The notes below the pieces were generated by a model. It ran no database searches and was not told where the DNA came from. It saw nothing but the letters and a program-made list of their open reading frames with translations. Shown in pieces: positions 49,580 through 61,493 of a stretch of DNA of 64,000 bases. A program made the translations under genes and the position numbers. Position 1 is the first letter of the stretch. Every line of letters begins with the position of its first letter. Source of the DNA: Aplectana chamaeleonis (Eukaryota > Nematoda > Chromadorea > Rhabditida > Cosmocercidae); the NCBI GenBank assembly GCA_029168955.1, contig JAPDOI010000195.1, forward strand, positions 1,054,001 through 1,118,000. The letters are read 5' to 3'.

Positions 49580-50330
49580 ACTAAACATCGGTATACAGCT
49601 TCGGGGGTAAAACGGCTCCTCCCATACAAATCATATCAATCAACCTGATTGATAACGTGTTCAGAAATGTTCTGACAAAAACTTATCACTCATCGAATCG
49701 ATGGAAAGTGTTTCGACATTGTGAGCCAAACGGACCCCCGAAGCTGTATACCGGCACTACAATTCACTTGTGGTTTTCGCTGCTAATGGATTTGTTTTTT
49801 TTTACCCGGAAGAGCACGGCAAATTCAACGATCAGAACTAGCGAAGTATCGCTATGCCCTCGCAGGGTTCGGCGTGAGGTGTGATGTATCACAGAGGGGG
49901 GTCGGACCCGTCGGCATCCGGTGGGACGGGGGGTCGGACCTACGGTCAACCAAGAACCAAGATGGATTTCTATCACGTCGGGGGGGGGGTTGAGAGCCAT
50001 ACCGTTAGTATAAAAAATGACGGCAAACAGAGACGGCAAAATGAGATCACAATAAGAGGTCAAAATAAAGCTGGAGATCATACTGAGAGAGCAAAATTAG
50101 ACAGGAGATCAAAAAAGAAACTGAATAGTGAGAAACAACTGCGAAAAAACAAATAAGGCAAGATATGAAATGGAGATGTAAAATAAGGCAGGAACATCCA
50201 AGAAGACCTTACAATTCACTGGTGATAAAGCATGCAAGACAACAGACGACAGTAGCATGGCCATCGTTAATGATTCTGATAGGGAGGAGGAGTCTCGGCC
50301 AGGTAAAGTGTGGCACCAACTCAGGCAGTA
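49580..50330. repeat. Intergenic DNA with dispersed repeat R3
   Basis: 49872-49990 matches 59372-59480 in inverted orientation (TGATGTATCACAGA, CATCCGGTGGGA, AGATGG). The rest is A-rich with no gene; 50000-50160 has GAGATCA repeats. Confidence 0.6.
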
Positions 50331-50555
50331 ATGCCGGCTGAGGGGGCAGGCAATACCGGCTGACTAAACATTGTACCCGGGCGAGCCCCGGTATTCACTG
50401 CCCCTCAGCCGGCAAATGGTGGAGCGCTCAGCCGGCAAGTGGTGGCCCCCTCACACCGCGTTCACTGCCCCCTCAGCCGGTAAATGGCTGCCCCTCAGCC
50501 CGTACTCACTGCCCCCTCAGCTGGTAAATGGAGGTCCGCTCTGCCGGCATTATTT
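50330..50555. repeat. Degenerate CCTCAGCCGGYAAATGG repeats
   Basis: Five or more irregularly spaced copies of CCCTCAGCCGG followed by AAATGG or AAGTGG; looser copies return at 51560-51715. Confidence 0.7.
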
Positions 50556-50559
50556 GCTT

Positions 50560-52465
50560 ACCACGTGAATGATATCGATCTGCAAGAGTAGATAAAGCCC
50601 CAAGTTGGCTCTCCCTATTCCCCAGCAAGTTCGAGGCATGCGTTTCATTTCTGGAGCGGCAAGCTTTACCTTGCTTCTCAGATAAAAACAGCCCACTTCC
50701 CGCCGGCCAATTCGGCCTAGTTGACTTCGCGCGGCTCCAATTTTGTGGGCGTGGCACAGCGCCCTACCTCCCGCGGAGAGAGAGGCTTTCCCGTCTTCCC
50801 GTGGAGTGTCGGCCGGCAGTCGGCTACTCCTAGGGGTCATCGAACACTCACTCATCTATTCCCACTTTGTTATCATCATTGCACCACCCACTAGAGTGGA
50901 GCCAATGAACAATTGCTGAGCAGAGAAGGCTGTGTTGAGACTCTTTCCAAAACCCGCGCTGTGTGCGACGCTGGTCTTGGGCAGGTGAACAACTGTCCGT
51001 AAATGGCATCTGCGAATGGGAAGGCTGTAAGAAGCAGTGAGTGTAGAAAGCCTTTATGTAGAAGCTTACTCCTAACTTGTCAATAGCAGTTCAAGATGAA
51101 ATCCCCAGGAGCGGATTTTTCAAATTTTGTTTTAATAGACCATTACTTGAAGGGTGGGTTTCAAATGTGCCGCGAACTGTTATAGGACTGTCTTCTGTCA
51201 GTCATTATATTAGCCGTAAGGCGGTGGTAGAAGGTTCGCAGAGTGCGTGTTCACCGTGTACGGGCAGTCAACCAAAAAGCGCTGTCGACTGCCTGCGACC
51301 GATCTATTGGCCTTCCGCGGGAGGGGTTACGGGACGTCGGCTAGAGGTACCGCGGGAAGTGTGATGTCTCTATCGAGTTTAAAAATCATGAACTGACCCG
51401 CTGTCACGTCCCCACGGTCACAACGAACCGTAAGGGATGAGGGGTCAATGATCCAAGTCGTGTGGATGATCACCCGTTCGAATGCCATCACTCAAATCAG
51501 CTCGAAGCCCATTTCGCCTGCGCCGTACATGAGCTTGGTTCGCTTTAGTGTCTGCCCGATCAGCCGGTGACATGCTCCGCCGTGGATTTGTGTCCGCCCG
51601 CTGACCCGGTAAAGCCATGCCCCTCAGCTGATCAGCCGGTAAGACGCTCTGCCCCTAAAATAAGCCTGTCCGCTCGGCTGGCGACCCTACTTCTCCGCCC
51701 GCTCGGCCGGTGTTATTATCTGATAAAGCGCTCCTGGATATGTTAGCAGCGGTGGTCTTGAGCACTCGCTGTCATCGAGGTCATTACATTATTACAAGCA
51801 GACTATCCTGTCAGCGAAATGACACAGATGTTCTGTAATCTCGTAATCTAGGATGCATTTTCAGGTGATTTAGGATTTACAGGTTCGATCCCGCTAAGGG
51901 TAAAAAGTTTCGCGATTCTGAGAAATAATGGATAGTTGACCGTTTGAGAAGAGCATTGTTCACTATTATACCTCTTGCAATTTACTCCACGAAATTGACT
52001 CGTGTCCAAAATGGGATATCGCCTGAAGCATAGGATTTTAATGCCTTGAGGGCACATAGGTGAGTATGCGGGCGCGTAACTCACATTTTGAATACGAATG
52101 TCCGCATGTGAAAACGCACGATATAGGTCGTTATTGGGTCTGGATCAAATTCGTCACTGAATGTATGATTACCACCGGTCTCGCCATGCCGAAAAACCCT
52201 AGTGCACAACATTTCAGGGGTGTGAGCGAAAAAGTACGTTACTTTTGGCATCTAATCCCAAAATATGCTTTATCAAAACTATAGACGCACTTTCGAAAAT
52301 GGGGTAGAAACAGTACCCTTCTCGAAGAGGTCTTCGGACTCAAATGTTTATTGAGTAGGGATAGGCATTTACAATGCACAGTTCGAATACCTTGCGGTCT
52401 CTGCCACTCCTAGATCTAGCTAGTCCAATTATATGCGGTGAATCGAGTGGGTATTACCAATCCGA
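50560..52465. other. Intergenic DNA
   Basis: Frames up to 101 codons without recognised domain. Only the loose CAGCCGG copies noted above. Confidence 0.4.
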
Positions 52466-52467
52466 GA

Positions 52468-52960
52468 TTAAAGGCATCGTTCGCGATAGAAATCGCTTTT
52501 TTGCTTTTTGCCTATGTTGAAACCGGTCCCATTGTGATTCCAATGATGCTTCTGGAATTGTACAAGACCTTCCGGTAATGGAGTTACGGTCCCTCAAAAA
52601 TTGAGCTAGGGAAGCATGGTGGACGAGCTGTCCGAGGCTTGTAAGTTCCGTCTTTTGCAGCCAATGTATGCGAGCTGACCTGAGTAAAGAGAGAAGTTGA
52701 AAATGAAGGGAAGAACGGGGCTTTTGATCGGAAACCATCACTCAACTCACGATTTCGAGTGTTCGTTTGTTCACGTCGAGGGGCGGAAAAGGGCGGGACT
52801 TCCCCACAGCAGTGGGGTTTGCCTACTTTTCTAAGCAGTTTTGCGGCTCCTGGGTAGCTTTTCATCCCGTTTTTTCGAAGCTGTTCTGCTTCTGAGAGTC
52901 ACGAGAAGCGTTTGCCATGAAAAATTCGAGGATGAAGTTTATCGCGAACAGTGCCTTTAA
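52468..52960. mobile_element. TTAA-type MITE
   Basis: TTAA (52468-52471), AGGCATCGTTCGCGATAGAA ... TTTATCGCGAACAGTGCC, TTAA (52957-52960). Full-length relative of 37303-37773 (inverted) and 42069-42445. Confidence 0.88.
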
Positions 52961-52964
52961 GTGA

Positions 52965-53960
52965 GCAGTTCTACCGTTCTTCGAGGGAATATTCAAACCA
53001 CTTTTGTGAGTGTGTATGCTGCCCTTAATGCTAACTATAAACTTTGCATTACAGCGAAATCCACCTCCTTTCTCCAGTTTCGCGTGAGGTTAGCTACTTT
53101 ATGGCTCACATATTTAATATTTAATATTCTGAGTTGTTGCTCGTTAATCTTTCGAAATGTGTCTGTTTTTTTTTGTTGACTTGTTGAGGACTGAAAAAGG
53201 TTCATGGTAAAAAATGCCGCGTGACGCGTGTCAGGCTGTTTTCATTCACGTGTTTATATAGTTAACTTCTCAGGGATACATAATTGAGGTTCATACTTCA
53301 ATCCCGTGCTTGTCGTTCACTGGCCATTTTGATATAGTACATCTCTTCCGTGATTCATGTGCTCATAATGCTTTGGTTCGCCTGACTAAATGCACGGAGT
53401 AGTTCACTTCCATGCGGCTGTAGTAAGGTTGCACAGGCCACATTATTTCTTCCCCTTCGGTGACATTTCGAAACTATCCTAGTCGAGAGGGGCCACCGTG
53501 AATTCAGGACGAAATTAAATTTGTATGATTGACGAGTGAACCTGAGATCGGTTAAGAGAAATGTAGATATCTCTTCGACCCTCTCATCAAATGAATCTTG
53601 GCCGACATGATGAGATTCCTGCGAAACCGTAAAAGAAGCGACTGTAACTTCCCAAATATTTTCTATAACACTGACCAGGCTAGCAGTCTCATGCGTTTAG
53701 GCCTGTATTCATGTTTCTGGACGCCTAAAAACAACCCTGAATGGGTCTGCGGAGCGCATTTTGCGCACATTATTCTCAGATCTATGGAGCAGTAATAACA
53801 TCGTTTCATGCGGAGCTTGTCAACGTAATGCCATTCCCATAAAGAGATTCCCTCGGAATTTTATGATGTCACGGAAGCTGTTCGAGACCCCGTTCTCGTT
53901 TTCCTCTCATTCAAAACGCCGTCTTCATTTCAGTGTCTTCTAAGGCAAGATTCATCAACG
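52965..53960. other. Intergenic DNA
   Basis: Frames of 72 codons or less; nothing recognised. Confidence 0.5.
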
Positions 53961-53962
53961 AT

Positions 53963-54122
53963 TATACCCCGGGTATATGGGCGCATCGGGGTATAATCGT
54001 CCGTATACCCCCAGAAAAAGTGATTCATCAAAAATTATACCCTGCTGACCTGGGGTATAAATTGGAGTAAATTATACCCCTCTGGAGCTGGGGTATACGG
54101 TATACCCCGGCGAGTATACTCC
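53963..54122. repeat. Cluster of TATACCCC / GGGGTATA inverted motifs
   Basis: At least eight copies of TATACCCC or its complement in 160 bp, in alternating orientation, allowing several alternative hairpins (for example ATTATACCC...GGGGTATAAAT). Confidence 0.85.
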
Positions 54123-54129
54123 ACGAAAA

Positions 54130-54865
54130 CGTGGCTCATGGTTGAATTGCGTGCGCCATTCAACCAATTCAGCTGGCGGACAATCTTGTGAAGCCTCAAA
54201 TGCGAGTTTTTCGCCTATTTTTTGACTGACCGATAGCGCTGGGAGACTGAACTACTGTTCCGTGCTATCCGCTACGCGACCGCTTTCACTCATTTTGAGC
54301 ACGACGGAAAGAAATTAACGTAAAATTGTGCTATGGATAAGGAACTATTGGCGTCTATTTTTGTACAAAGTTTATTCCGTTCAGATCTCTGACTCGTAAA
54401 CGATTTTCAATTTGTACGTAAATAAATTTTTCATGAAGTTAGAGACGACCCTTAAGCCCAGCGTTTTGATCAAAAACGTAAAAATTTGGACATGAATGCT
54501 CAGAAATCTGGACCGCAGTTTCGAAGAACAACTTCACAATAAGAGTTTCAGAATATGTTCAGCGTTACAAATTTGCCACGCTAGAATCCCTCACATGATA
54601 ATCATGATTGCGGATGTTTTTGCTTCTTTGAGGAGTAATTCTTTCATCATTTGAAGCACTTCGATTACGTCGCCATGTTTTCCAGTCAGAATATGTACTT
54701 GCGAAAAGTATTAATTCTGAATTTTTCGGCTTTTTTTCTCAAAAACTTTTCGTTTTTCGGTTTTTTCTGTTTCAAATTTTTCCGCCCATGCCTGCTTTGT
54801 AGGCCCCGCCCAACCGCTGGCGGCTCGGGAGCCGACGATGGCCGCGTCGCGTGTCGGTGTGCCGG
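54130..54865. other. Intergenic DNA
   Basis: No recognised gene. 54800-54865 shares GCCGCGTCGCGTGTCGG with the GC-rich cores at 22340 and 34150. Confidence 0.45.
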
Positions 54866-54868
54866 GGA

Positions 54869-55402
54869 CAGGGTCTCTCTACACATGGGGGAGGAGCACG
54901 AACGAGATTTCATGCTGACGCGACACGCGCGGCGGAATTTTTTTATCTGATTGCCCCATCACTGGAGCGCGCTTGCCCCAATCTCGCGAGATTTCATAAA
55001 ATTTCATGTGTTTATTGATTCTCATATGACTATTTCTTTATGTTTCATAATCCAGAGCCAAACTGGTTGTCGGCGGCAACGATCCCATCACTACATCTAA
55101 AGTGGTGCTCGATATTTAATACCATATTACATTTTCTATAAATATCAAGCGGTACAACGGCACGAGAACATACAAGAGTTATTGAAATTAGTGTCCAAGA
55201 TAAGACGATGAGAGGAACAACTCAGGAACCTAAAGAAAAGTCATGTGAGAATGAATAAAAATATGAAAGCCCGTGAAATCTCGTGAGCTTGTGGCAAGCG
55301 CGCTCCAGTGATGGGGTAATAGGATAAAAAGTTCCGCCGCGCGCGTCGCTTCAGCAATGAATCTCGTCCGTGCTCCTCCCTCCGTGTGTAGAGAGACCCT
55401 GT
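54869..55402. repeat. Foldback element with ~125-bp arms
   Basis: Arms 54869-54997 and 55274-55402: CAGGGTCTCTCTACAC against GTGTAGAGAGACCCTG, and CACTGGAGCGCGCTTG against CAAGCGCGCTCCAGTG. AT-rich loop of about 275 bp. Confidence 0.9.
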
Positions 55403-55409
55403 CCCGGTG

Positions 55410-56380
55410 TGCCGGCCGCGTCCCGGTTACTTTGGGTGTTTCTCGTAATGTCTAGGTATTTCTCGGCCATTTCTAGGCCAAACGTCTCAGAATTGTAGCG
55501 CCCTGCACAGAACTTGTTTTTGCTGCCTTTCAGTTGACAAAAGCTCCTTCTGCCATTCCTCAATTGTTAGTGAGAATTATTTCATGTTAGGTAATGAAAT
55601 GCTGTGGCGCAAAGGGTTCATTCTCTCACTCGCACTTTTGATTCTTGTGATGACTGGGCGCGACGTGATGTCGCTTTGAGTGATTGTTTCTTTAGTGTGA
55701 GTAAACGTAGAAAAAAGTCAACGGTCCTCAGAAAATGATACTCCGCAATCAGTCCTCTCTTCAGAACCTATGAGGAGTACTTTTTTCGACTATTGCACGC
55801 ATGTATGTATTTACTGCTTAGTTTTAGTTTTCTCCTTAGAATCGAAGACAGACGAAAAGTCATAGTTTATTCTTGAAAATAATTAAATTTGCGGGTCATG
55901 TGTTCTTCCAATTTTCGCACGTGTTCAGGCGCACTTCTTGTTTTTTATCAGTCGCAGTGGGAATTCCTTTCAGCAATGATTGGATGGAGGTTTTTGGGCG
56001 GAGCATATTCATGAGTCTGGGCTCAAATTGGTTCTGTTTATGTAAATTGAAATACCACTGCAGATAGGATTGAGAGTTGAATTCCTTGCCAACTGTTCGG
56101 ACAGTTGTTATCACAAACGTCCTTTGACTGCGGATTATGAGCAAGTATAGTTAGGTCCGTGGCTTGTTTCCTCGAGAAAAAAAACACTCGCGGCTGGCAA
56201 GGGCGGTCGCATGCGCCGGCCCTCTATTCGATTCAGGCCGCAGCTGATCAGCTTGCTACTCACACAAAAATTTCGGATCTCCCCCGCTGTTTTTGGGCGG
56301 GAGAGGCCCGAAATCCCTTGCGCGCGAGGTCCCCCACGAGATTTTTGGGGCGGGGTTCACAACGGAACAACCGGGGGAAT
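55410..56380. other. Intergenic DNA
   Basis: Frames below 90 codons; nothing recognised. Confidence 0.45.
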
Positions 56381-56383
56381 ACA

Positions 56384-56660
56384 ATCGGGGGTGGCATGCA
56401 CGTACGCGGTGGTTAGGTTGGGGTTAGGCAGGGTTTGAATCGTCGGCGCGTTTGATGATAGCGGCGCGAGGGCTGAAAGGGGGTTAGGCTAGCACTGAAA
56501 AAGCTTTCCCTCGCAAACCCTACCTAGGAGGGTGGGGCAGCTGAAACCCCGTTGAGACCAAAACTATTGATTATCTCCAGCACTCTCACAACAATGATCA
56601 AACACACCCTGCCTAACCCCAACCTAACCAGCCGCGTACGTGCATGCCGCCCCGGAGCTC
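56384..56660. repeat. Palindromic element interrupted by hAT-like element 3
   Basis: GGCATGCACGTACGCGG plus GGTTAGGTTGGGGTTAGGCA pair with TGCCTAACCCCAACCTAACC and CCGCGTACGTGCATGCC. The hAT-like element inserts just after the right arm. Confidence 0.85.
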
Positions 56661-57293
56661 TCGAGGGCAGGGATGTGCGGAAAAATTATTTTTGGAAACA
56701 GAAAACAGAAAATCTAGTTTGACAGAAAACAGAAAACAGAAGAAATTCTCCAAAAATGGGCAGAAAACAGAAAACAGAAAATTTTCAAAAATCAATAAAG
56801 CGTGTTCAGCGTACACTAAACGAAATTTTTCAAAACATTGAGCTTTTTTACATTTTTTGAGTGATCTATGCTTCTTTCATTGAATTTTCAAAACCTTGCA
56901 GTTGGCCAGAGCAAAAAGTATAGACGCTCAAGAATTGCAGATTATGAGTGCGATGATATGACAAATGTTTGTCAAACCTTCCTTCTCCCAGGCAATAAAA
57001 GCTCGATTATTTATTAGAAGCTCAATACATATGTCTGTACAAGGAGTACGTATTGAAGTCGGAGCCAGCTTTCCGTTCCTGAGTGTACATATTTTGACAC
57101 TGATTGTGGGATGACTGCTGGTTTGAATCCTGTACTTCTCCTTAGAGCTGAAAGTCACGCCCGTACCACCTGTGCCGTTAGAGTATAAATGACCTGACGC
57201 GTTGTTCGCTCCACCGTTGAGAGCCTCTCGTACCTCTGTGGCAGAATTATCATCTGCCTCATAGGCTCACCATCAATTTCTTGGCGCTTCATC

Positions 57294-57785
57294 TTAAAGG
57301 CAGTGTTCACGATAATCCTCAATTTCTAGATTATTCGCTATATTGATTGAACGGCCTCCGGGTAGAACTAAAATGCCATGGAAATTGAGAAAAACGCACC
57401 AGAAGTACACGGGGTTCTTAAGTATCACACCGCCTCTTAAGTATCACAGGAAGTGTTTGTTGTGGCAATGGATTCTTTTGTGGGCCCGCCATTTGCGATT
57501 CTCTACTTTCAATTGCTCCGTTGTTTCCTTGGAGCCCTAACTAATGCTATTTTGCGTAAAATATTCTTCTATTTTCGACTGACCCAGTTTCGCACTGGTG
57601 ACAACCACCATGATCATGTTCATCCAACCGGACAACTGGTCCATGTTATAAAATAATGTCACTGAAATACGACGTTTTAATGCGTTTCTCGCCGTTTCTT
57701 CGTGATTTTGGTAATACTTGGAGGCCAACTCATTGTTTTATGTGAAAAACTCGGAGACGAAAGTCATCGTGAACACTGCCTTTAA
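57294..57785. mobile_element. TTAA-type MITE nested in hAT-like element 3
   Basis: TTAA, AGGCAGTGTTCACGATAATC ... GTCATCGTGAACACTGCCT, TTAA. Closest relative is 63322-63798. Confidence 0.9.
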
Positions 57786-58604
57786 CTGAATTCTGCGCCA
57801 TCTGCGTTGCAGTGAATTAAAACACGTATTTAGAGTTTTGCGTGCATGGTACAGTTGGGGCCAACATTACCCCGCTCCATCAAAGCGGGTACGTTGGGGA
57901 GCGGGTATTCGTACAGGCTTGACTCTGAGAGAAATCGCCGCTGCGGCTCCGCGATAGTGCCGCTTTGGCGCGGCCAGGCACCGGAGCGGCATTTTCGCGG
58001 AGCTATAGCAGGGACCCGACAGTACCGCTTTGGCTCCGCGATAACGCCGCAGCGGCTTCGGGAGAGTGTCTGCTATGAAGTGATTTAAGAATTATAAGAC
58101 AACTAGAGGGGGTCTAAGTGTAAGAACAAAAGTTTGCACCTGCGGTCGTTACGTCCTCTGTCTGATAAGGACAGAGGTTCCCGCCGCTTTTGCGCACAAG
58201 GAAACACGGAATGTACCTCAAACTTGGGTATATTGAACCGGCGACGATTTCTTCTTACCACACAGGACAGTGCATCGAACTCCACGCGGGTTCGCTGCTG
58301 CATCCTCGCGGAGCCTAACGTTCTAACGCGGAGCTGCTGTGGTACCATCGCCGCGATGTCGAGGCTCAAGGCACGGTAGCAGAATCGTCTGATCACGGAG
58401 CCCAAGGCACTATTGCGGAACTATGGCGGCACAGTCGAGGATCGCGGTACTTTGCCGGCACTGATGCGGCAAATTTTTTAGAGGAATGGGTTTCGTGCTT
58501 ATTTAGTGGGTTGCGGAGGCCAGCCGATTTCACAATGAGTGCCTTCATCTCCCTACATAAATTTGTTCCAAATTGAAGGATCCTGGAGGGTTGGTTGGTT
58601 CGGT

Positions 58605-58690
58605 TCACCTCGGCGAGGATCGAACCCGACCGTGTACAGCGAGCAGCACCGTTTCCTCTCACAACGCCACACATGCTCTAATGGATAACC
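58605..58690 (-). repeat. tRNA-like sequence, possible SINE
   Basis: The minus strand has CGGGTTCGATCCTCG (T-arm-like B box). No convincing acceptor or anticodon stem, so it is at most a relic. Confidence 0.2.
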
Positions 58691-58934
58691 ACTACAGCGA
58701 GATAAAAGTGTCTAGCGTGGTACAACTGCAGGGAGCCTGGGTGAAGTACAACCTCACCCTTTCGGCTTAGCTTCGAAAAATCCAAAAAAAACAGTCCTGC
58801 TACAAATCGCGGTACACGTTTTTTTTCTGTTTTCTGTCCAATTTTTGCCTCTTTTTACAGAAAACAGAAAAAATGGCCAAAAATGGGCAGAAAACAGAAA
58901 ACAGAAAATTTCGCACATCCCTGCTCGAGGGGTA

Positions 58935-59370
58935 GTGGCGTATTTTCCGTTGTTTTGCGTGCAACGTTCACGTACTAAACATGTGACGCGACGTCATGCG
59001 GGAAAATTTTCCGGCTTTATTCTCGTCCATTATTTACGTCTTCTGTCGTTCCGAGGCAGGAAGAGGGATATGAATCCCTTTTTCCTTCCAAGCAATCTGG
59101 AGCGCGCGGCTGCGACTACCTCGATAATGAGAAAAACGGGACCTCCGGAGAGTGTAACGCGGTAGGACCGCTTTTATGTCCACGATGAAGAAAGGGGGTC
59201 ACCCCCGATAGTGTCGGGGTTGAACCGATCCCATGCGCAGAATGTGTGAAGGGGGGACACCCGAGTAAGTAACGCGGCTGCATTCCCTTTGAATCGGGAC
59301 TCCCCCGCTGGTTTGGTCGGAGCTCGCGGGGTGGTGTGCCGCCGGAATATCCCCGTTTCCCCTCTCGCGA
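58935..59370. other. Intergenic DNA
   Basis: Overlapping frames of 100-129 codons on the minus strand (59116-59588) reflect GC-rich repeat R3/R1 sequence; none recognised. Confidence 0.4.
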
Positions 59371-59371
59371 G

Positions 59372-59480
59372 GTCCCCGCCCTGATAGAAGCCCATCTTGT
59401 TTTTTGGTTGACCGAATGTCCGACCCCCCATCCCACCGGATGTCGACGGGTCCGACTCCCTTCTGTGATACATCACACCT
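59372..59480 (-). repeat. Dispersed repeat R3, inverted copy
   Basis: Inverted match to 49872-49990. It abuts repeat R1 directly. Confidence 0.75.
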
Positions 59481-59912
59481 CAGGCAGCGTCCATACGTGG
59501 CGAGAGCGGGCGTTCCCTCTGTTGTTCGCCTCTCGACGCTCCTCAACGCTGGAGCAGCCCGTGCCCGCGAATGAACACAGGAAAACACTCCCTACCTCGT
59601 GTTGATTCGATTGATAACGTTTGATCGCGCGATCAAACGCTCGAGTCGGCGCAACGGCAGAAGATTTCGACTTTTGTGGTGGGATTATGGAGAACAAGGT
59701 CAGGAGTTTTGCTGCAGGTCTTATGCCACCTGCTTTAGTGATGAAGCAGTAAGCTTGAAACTTGCTGCTTGCTTCGTGGTGCTGGCGCAAGACCGCAAGA
59801 GCGAGCGAGCGAGGGCGCGCGAGAAGGAGCGCCTGTGAGCGGCTAGCGAATCGTGTGCCCATTATAGCCATCGATTTTGCGTCATCGCACGCTCTCGCCA
59901 CGTATAGATGGA
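59481..59912. repeat. Dispersed repeat R1, copy 2
   Basis: Same orientation as 3886-4312; shared landmarks CCATACGTGGCGAGAGCGGG and GTGAGCGGCTAGCGAATCGT. Contains a few extra bases in the GAGCGAGCGAGG run. Confidence 0.8.
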
Positions 59913-59914
59913 GC

Positions 59915-60360
59915 CTCACGGCAAACCCTGTGGTCACAATCAACCCTTCTGATCAATGGCTCATATTCCTCTTTGTCTTGTTATAGAAAGTTATCTCATT
60001 GTTGTTTCTTGGATAATTTTGCACTCTATGAACTGATTTTTTCCCCTATACTACAATTTGCTGTAATATTTCCCAAGAAGTCACCATGGAGATGGCCGAT
60101 TAATACATACAGCTTCGAGTTTGAAGTGGGTACCGTATGCACTATATTATTGTTTATACCTATGTTTAGCTATGTATAGAAACAAAGCAGATTGTCCTAT
60201 TTTTCTTTTGAAATGATGTGTCTCGTTTTCTTTCTCGTGGCGACTGTAGAAAAACGATGAAAGCTATTTCAATGGGAATAGTTTGTGTAAACAAACGAAT
60301 ATGACGCTAGTGAGTTGAGTGCCAAATTCCATCCCTTTCCGAATCAGGTGCGAATCGATT
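59915..60360. other. Intergenic DNA
   Basis: A plus frame at 59877-60179 crosses the R1 border; no gene recognised. Confidence 0.45.
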
Positions 60361-60456
60361 TCCTCAGATATTAGTGGGGAAGTTCCCGAGGACAGTAGAC
60401 CTGATCTGGTCGTTATCACTCGGTCGAGGGGAGAGGGGCGAGACGTAACCCCGTAA

Positions 60457-60592
60457 GGGGTCGTTTACACTTGCGCCGCCGAGCGGCGCGGCGAAATGCA
60501 ATGCTATGATATCGATCGTGCCGCGCCGCGTGATCAATATTACACAAATGTACGGTGCCGGGCCGCTCGGTGGCGGGAGTATAAACGACGGC
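60457..60592. mobile_element. Harbinger-like MITE 1, 136 bp
   Basis: Termini GGGGTCGTTTACACTTGCGC and its diverged complement (ending AGTATAAACGACGGC), flanked by TAA (60454-60456, 60593-60595). The segment is missing from copy 2. Three-base TWA duplications are typical of PIF/Harbinger. The interior is a GC-rich palindrome (GCCGCCGAGCGGC). Confidence 0.75.
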
Positions 60593-61071
60593 TAAGGGGA
60601 CGTCTCGCCCATCTCCCCTCTAATTATACGCAACGAATGACGCTAGAAACAGCCGACTCGGGGGGAGAACAAGGGATGTTCGCTTCACGGTTGTTCCCAT
60701 GGCCTCTCCTCGAGCATGATTAACGCGAAAACAAAGCCGCAGCGTATACGGTGATGCAAACTATCCAGTCTCGAGGTGCTCTTGCACTTCGCAAGTTGAG
60801 GGGGCAGATCTGCCACTCAAGAACGGGGTGAGATATCTCTGTCCGGATTTTAGAGGAGATAAAAAGCTTTTCTATAACCTTTCGTCAGACGTGAATATTT
60901 TTGGACCCATCCCAGATTTTCAGGAACAGGAGATTGTTGAAAACAGCGTGATCTAGCAAGCTGATTATTGATCAATCATTGAACCATGGGAAGACATGCT
61001 ATCGTGAGGTTGCGGGAAGACCTGCAGTCGGGGGAACAAGAGAACTCCTGCTGTGGGAACTTCCCCTGTTA

Positions 61072-61208
61072 GGCCCTAGTTATACACCGGCGATTCGGAG
61101 TCGCTGGTTTTTGCGGGACGTCTGCGATTGGTCAGATTTCGAAATTGACCAATAGCAGACATGCCGCGGTGGCCAGCGGCGGCGAAATGCTGGTGTATAA
61201 CTAGGGCC
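61072..61208. mobile_element. Harbinger-like MITE 2, 137 bp
   Basis: Termini GGCCCTAGTTATACACC and GGTGTATAACTAGGGCC are perfect 17-bp inverted repeats flanked by TTA (61069-61071, 61209-61211). Confidence 0.85.
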
Positions 61209-61493
61209 TTACTCTGCCGTCGAGAGGTCCCCTTCGCCTCCCTCTGATTGGGGGAAGTTCCCAAGTTGTTTCGAGGGAAGTTCTGCTGTCGTTCTCGGGA
61301 ACTTCCCCGCGAATATCTGAGACACTAGAGCCCGATATACTCAAACGCCAATGTTTAGAATAAAGCATAATTATAACACTGTGTATGAGTAATGCGTGAT
61401 CAAATTATCCTAAATCGGTTTCTGTTTTTAGTTTTTTTTGTAAGTTCCGAAATTTTATAGTTAGAGTTTCAAGTTTGATAGTCAGTGAACTTC

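Larger units (their letters stand above)
56668..58923. mobile_element. Non-autonomous hAT-like element 3
   Basis: Starts CAGGGATGTGCGGAAA and ends TTTCGCACATCCCTG; exact 8-bp duplication CTCGAGGG at 56660-56667 and 58924-58931. Both ends carry subterminal GAAAACA repeats (56690-56790 and 58855-58910). Inside lie a TTAA MITE (57294-57785) and GC-rich inverted blocks (57940-58070 with 58370-58470). No transposase. Confidence 0.9.
60363..61322. repeat. Palindromic transposon P, copy 1 (carries two younger MITEs)
   Basis: Ends CTCAGATATTAGTGGGGAAG and CTTCCCCGCGAATATCTGAG, with GTTCCCGAGGACA/TGTCGTTCTCGGGAAC next to them. Internal sequence is repeated in copy 2. Two MITEs split it. Confidence 0.8.

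Noticed and set aside
51880..51905. B-box-like GGTTCGATCCC as a tRNA gene
   Set aside because: No A box at the right distance and no foldable acceptor or anticodon stem.
56400..56620. Telomere-like TTAGGC/GGTTAGG motifs
   Set aside because: Only isolated copies inside the arms of a palindromic element, not a tandem telomeric tract.
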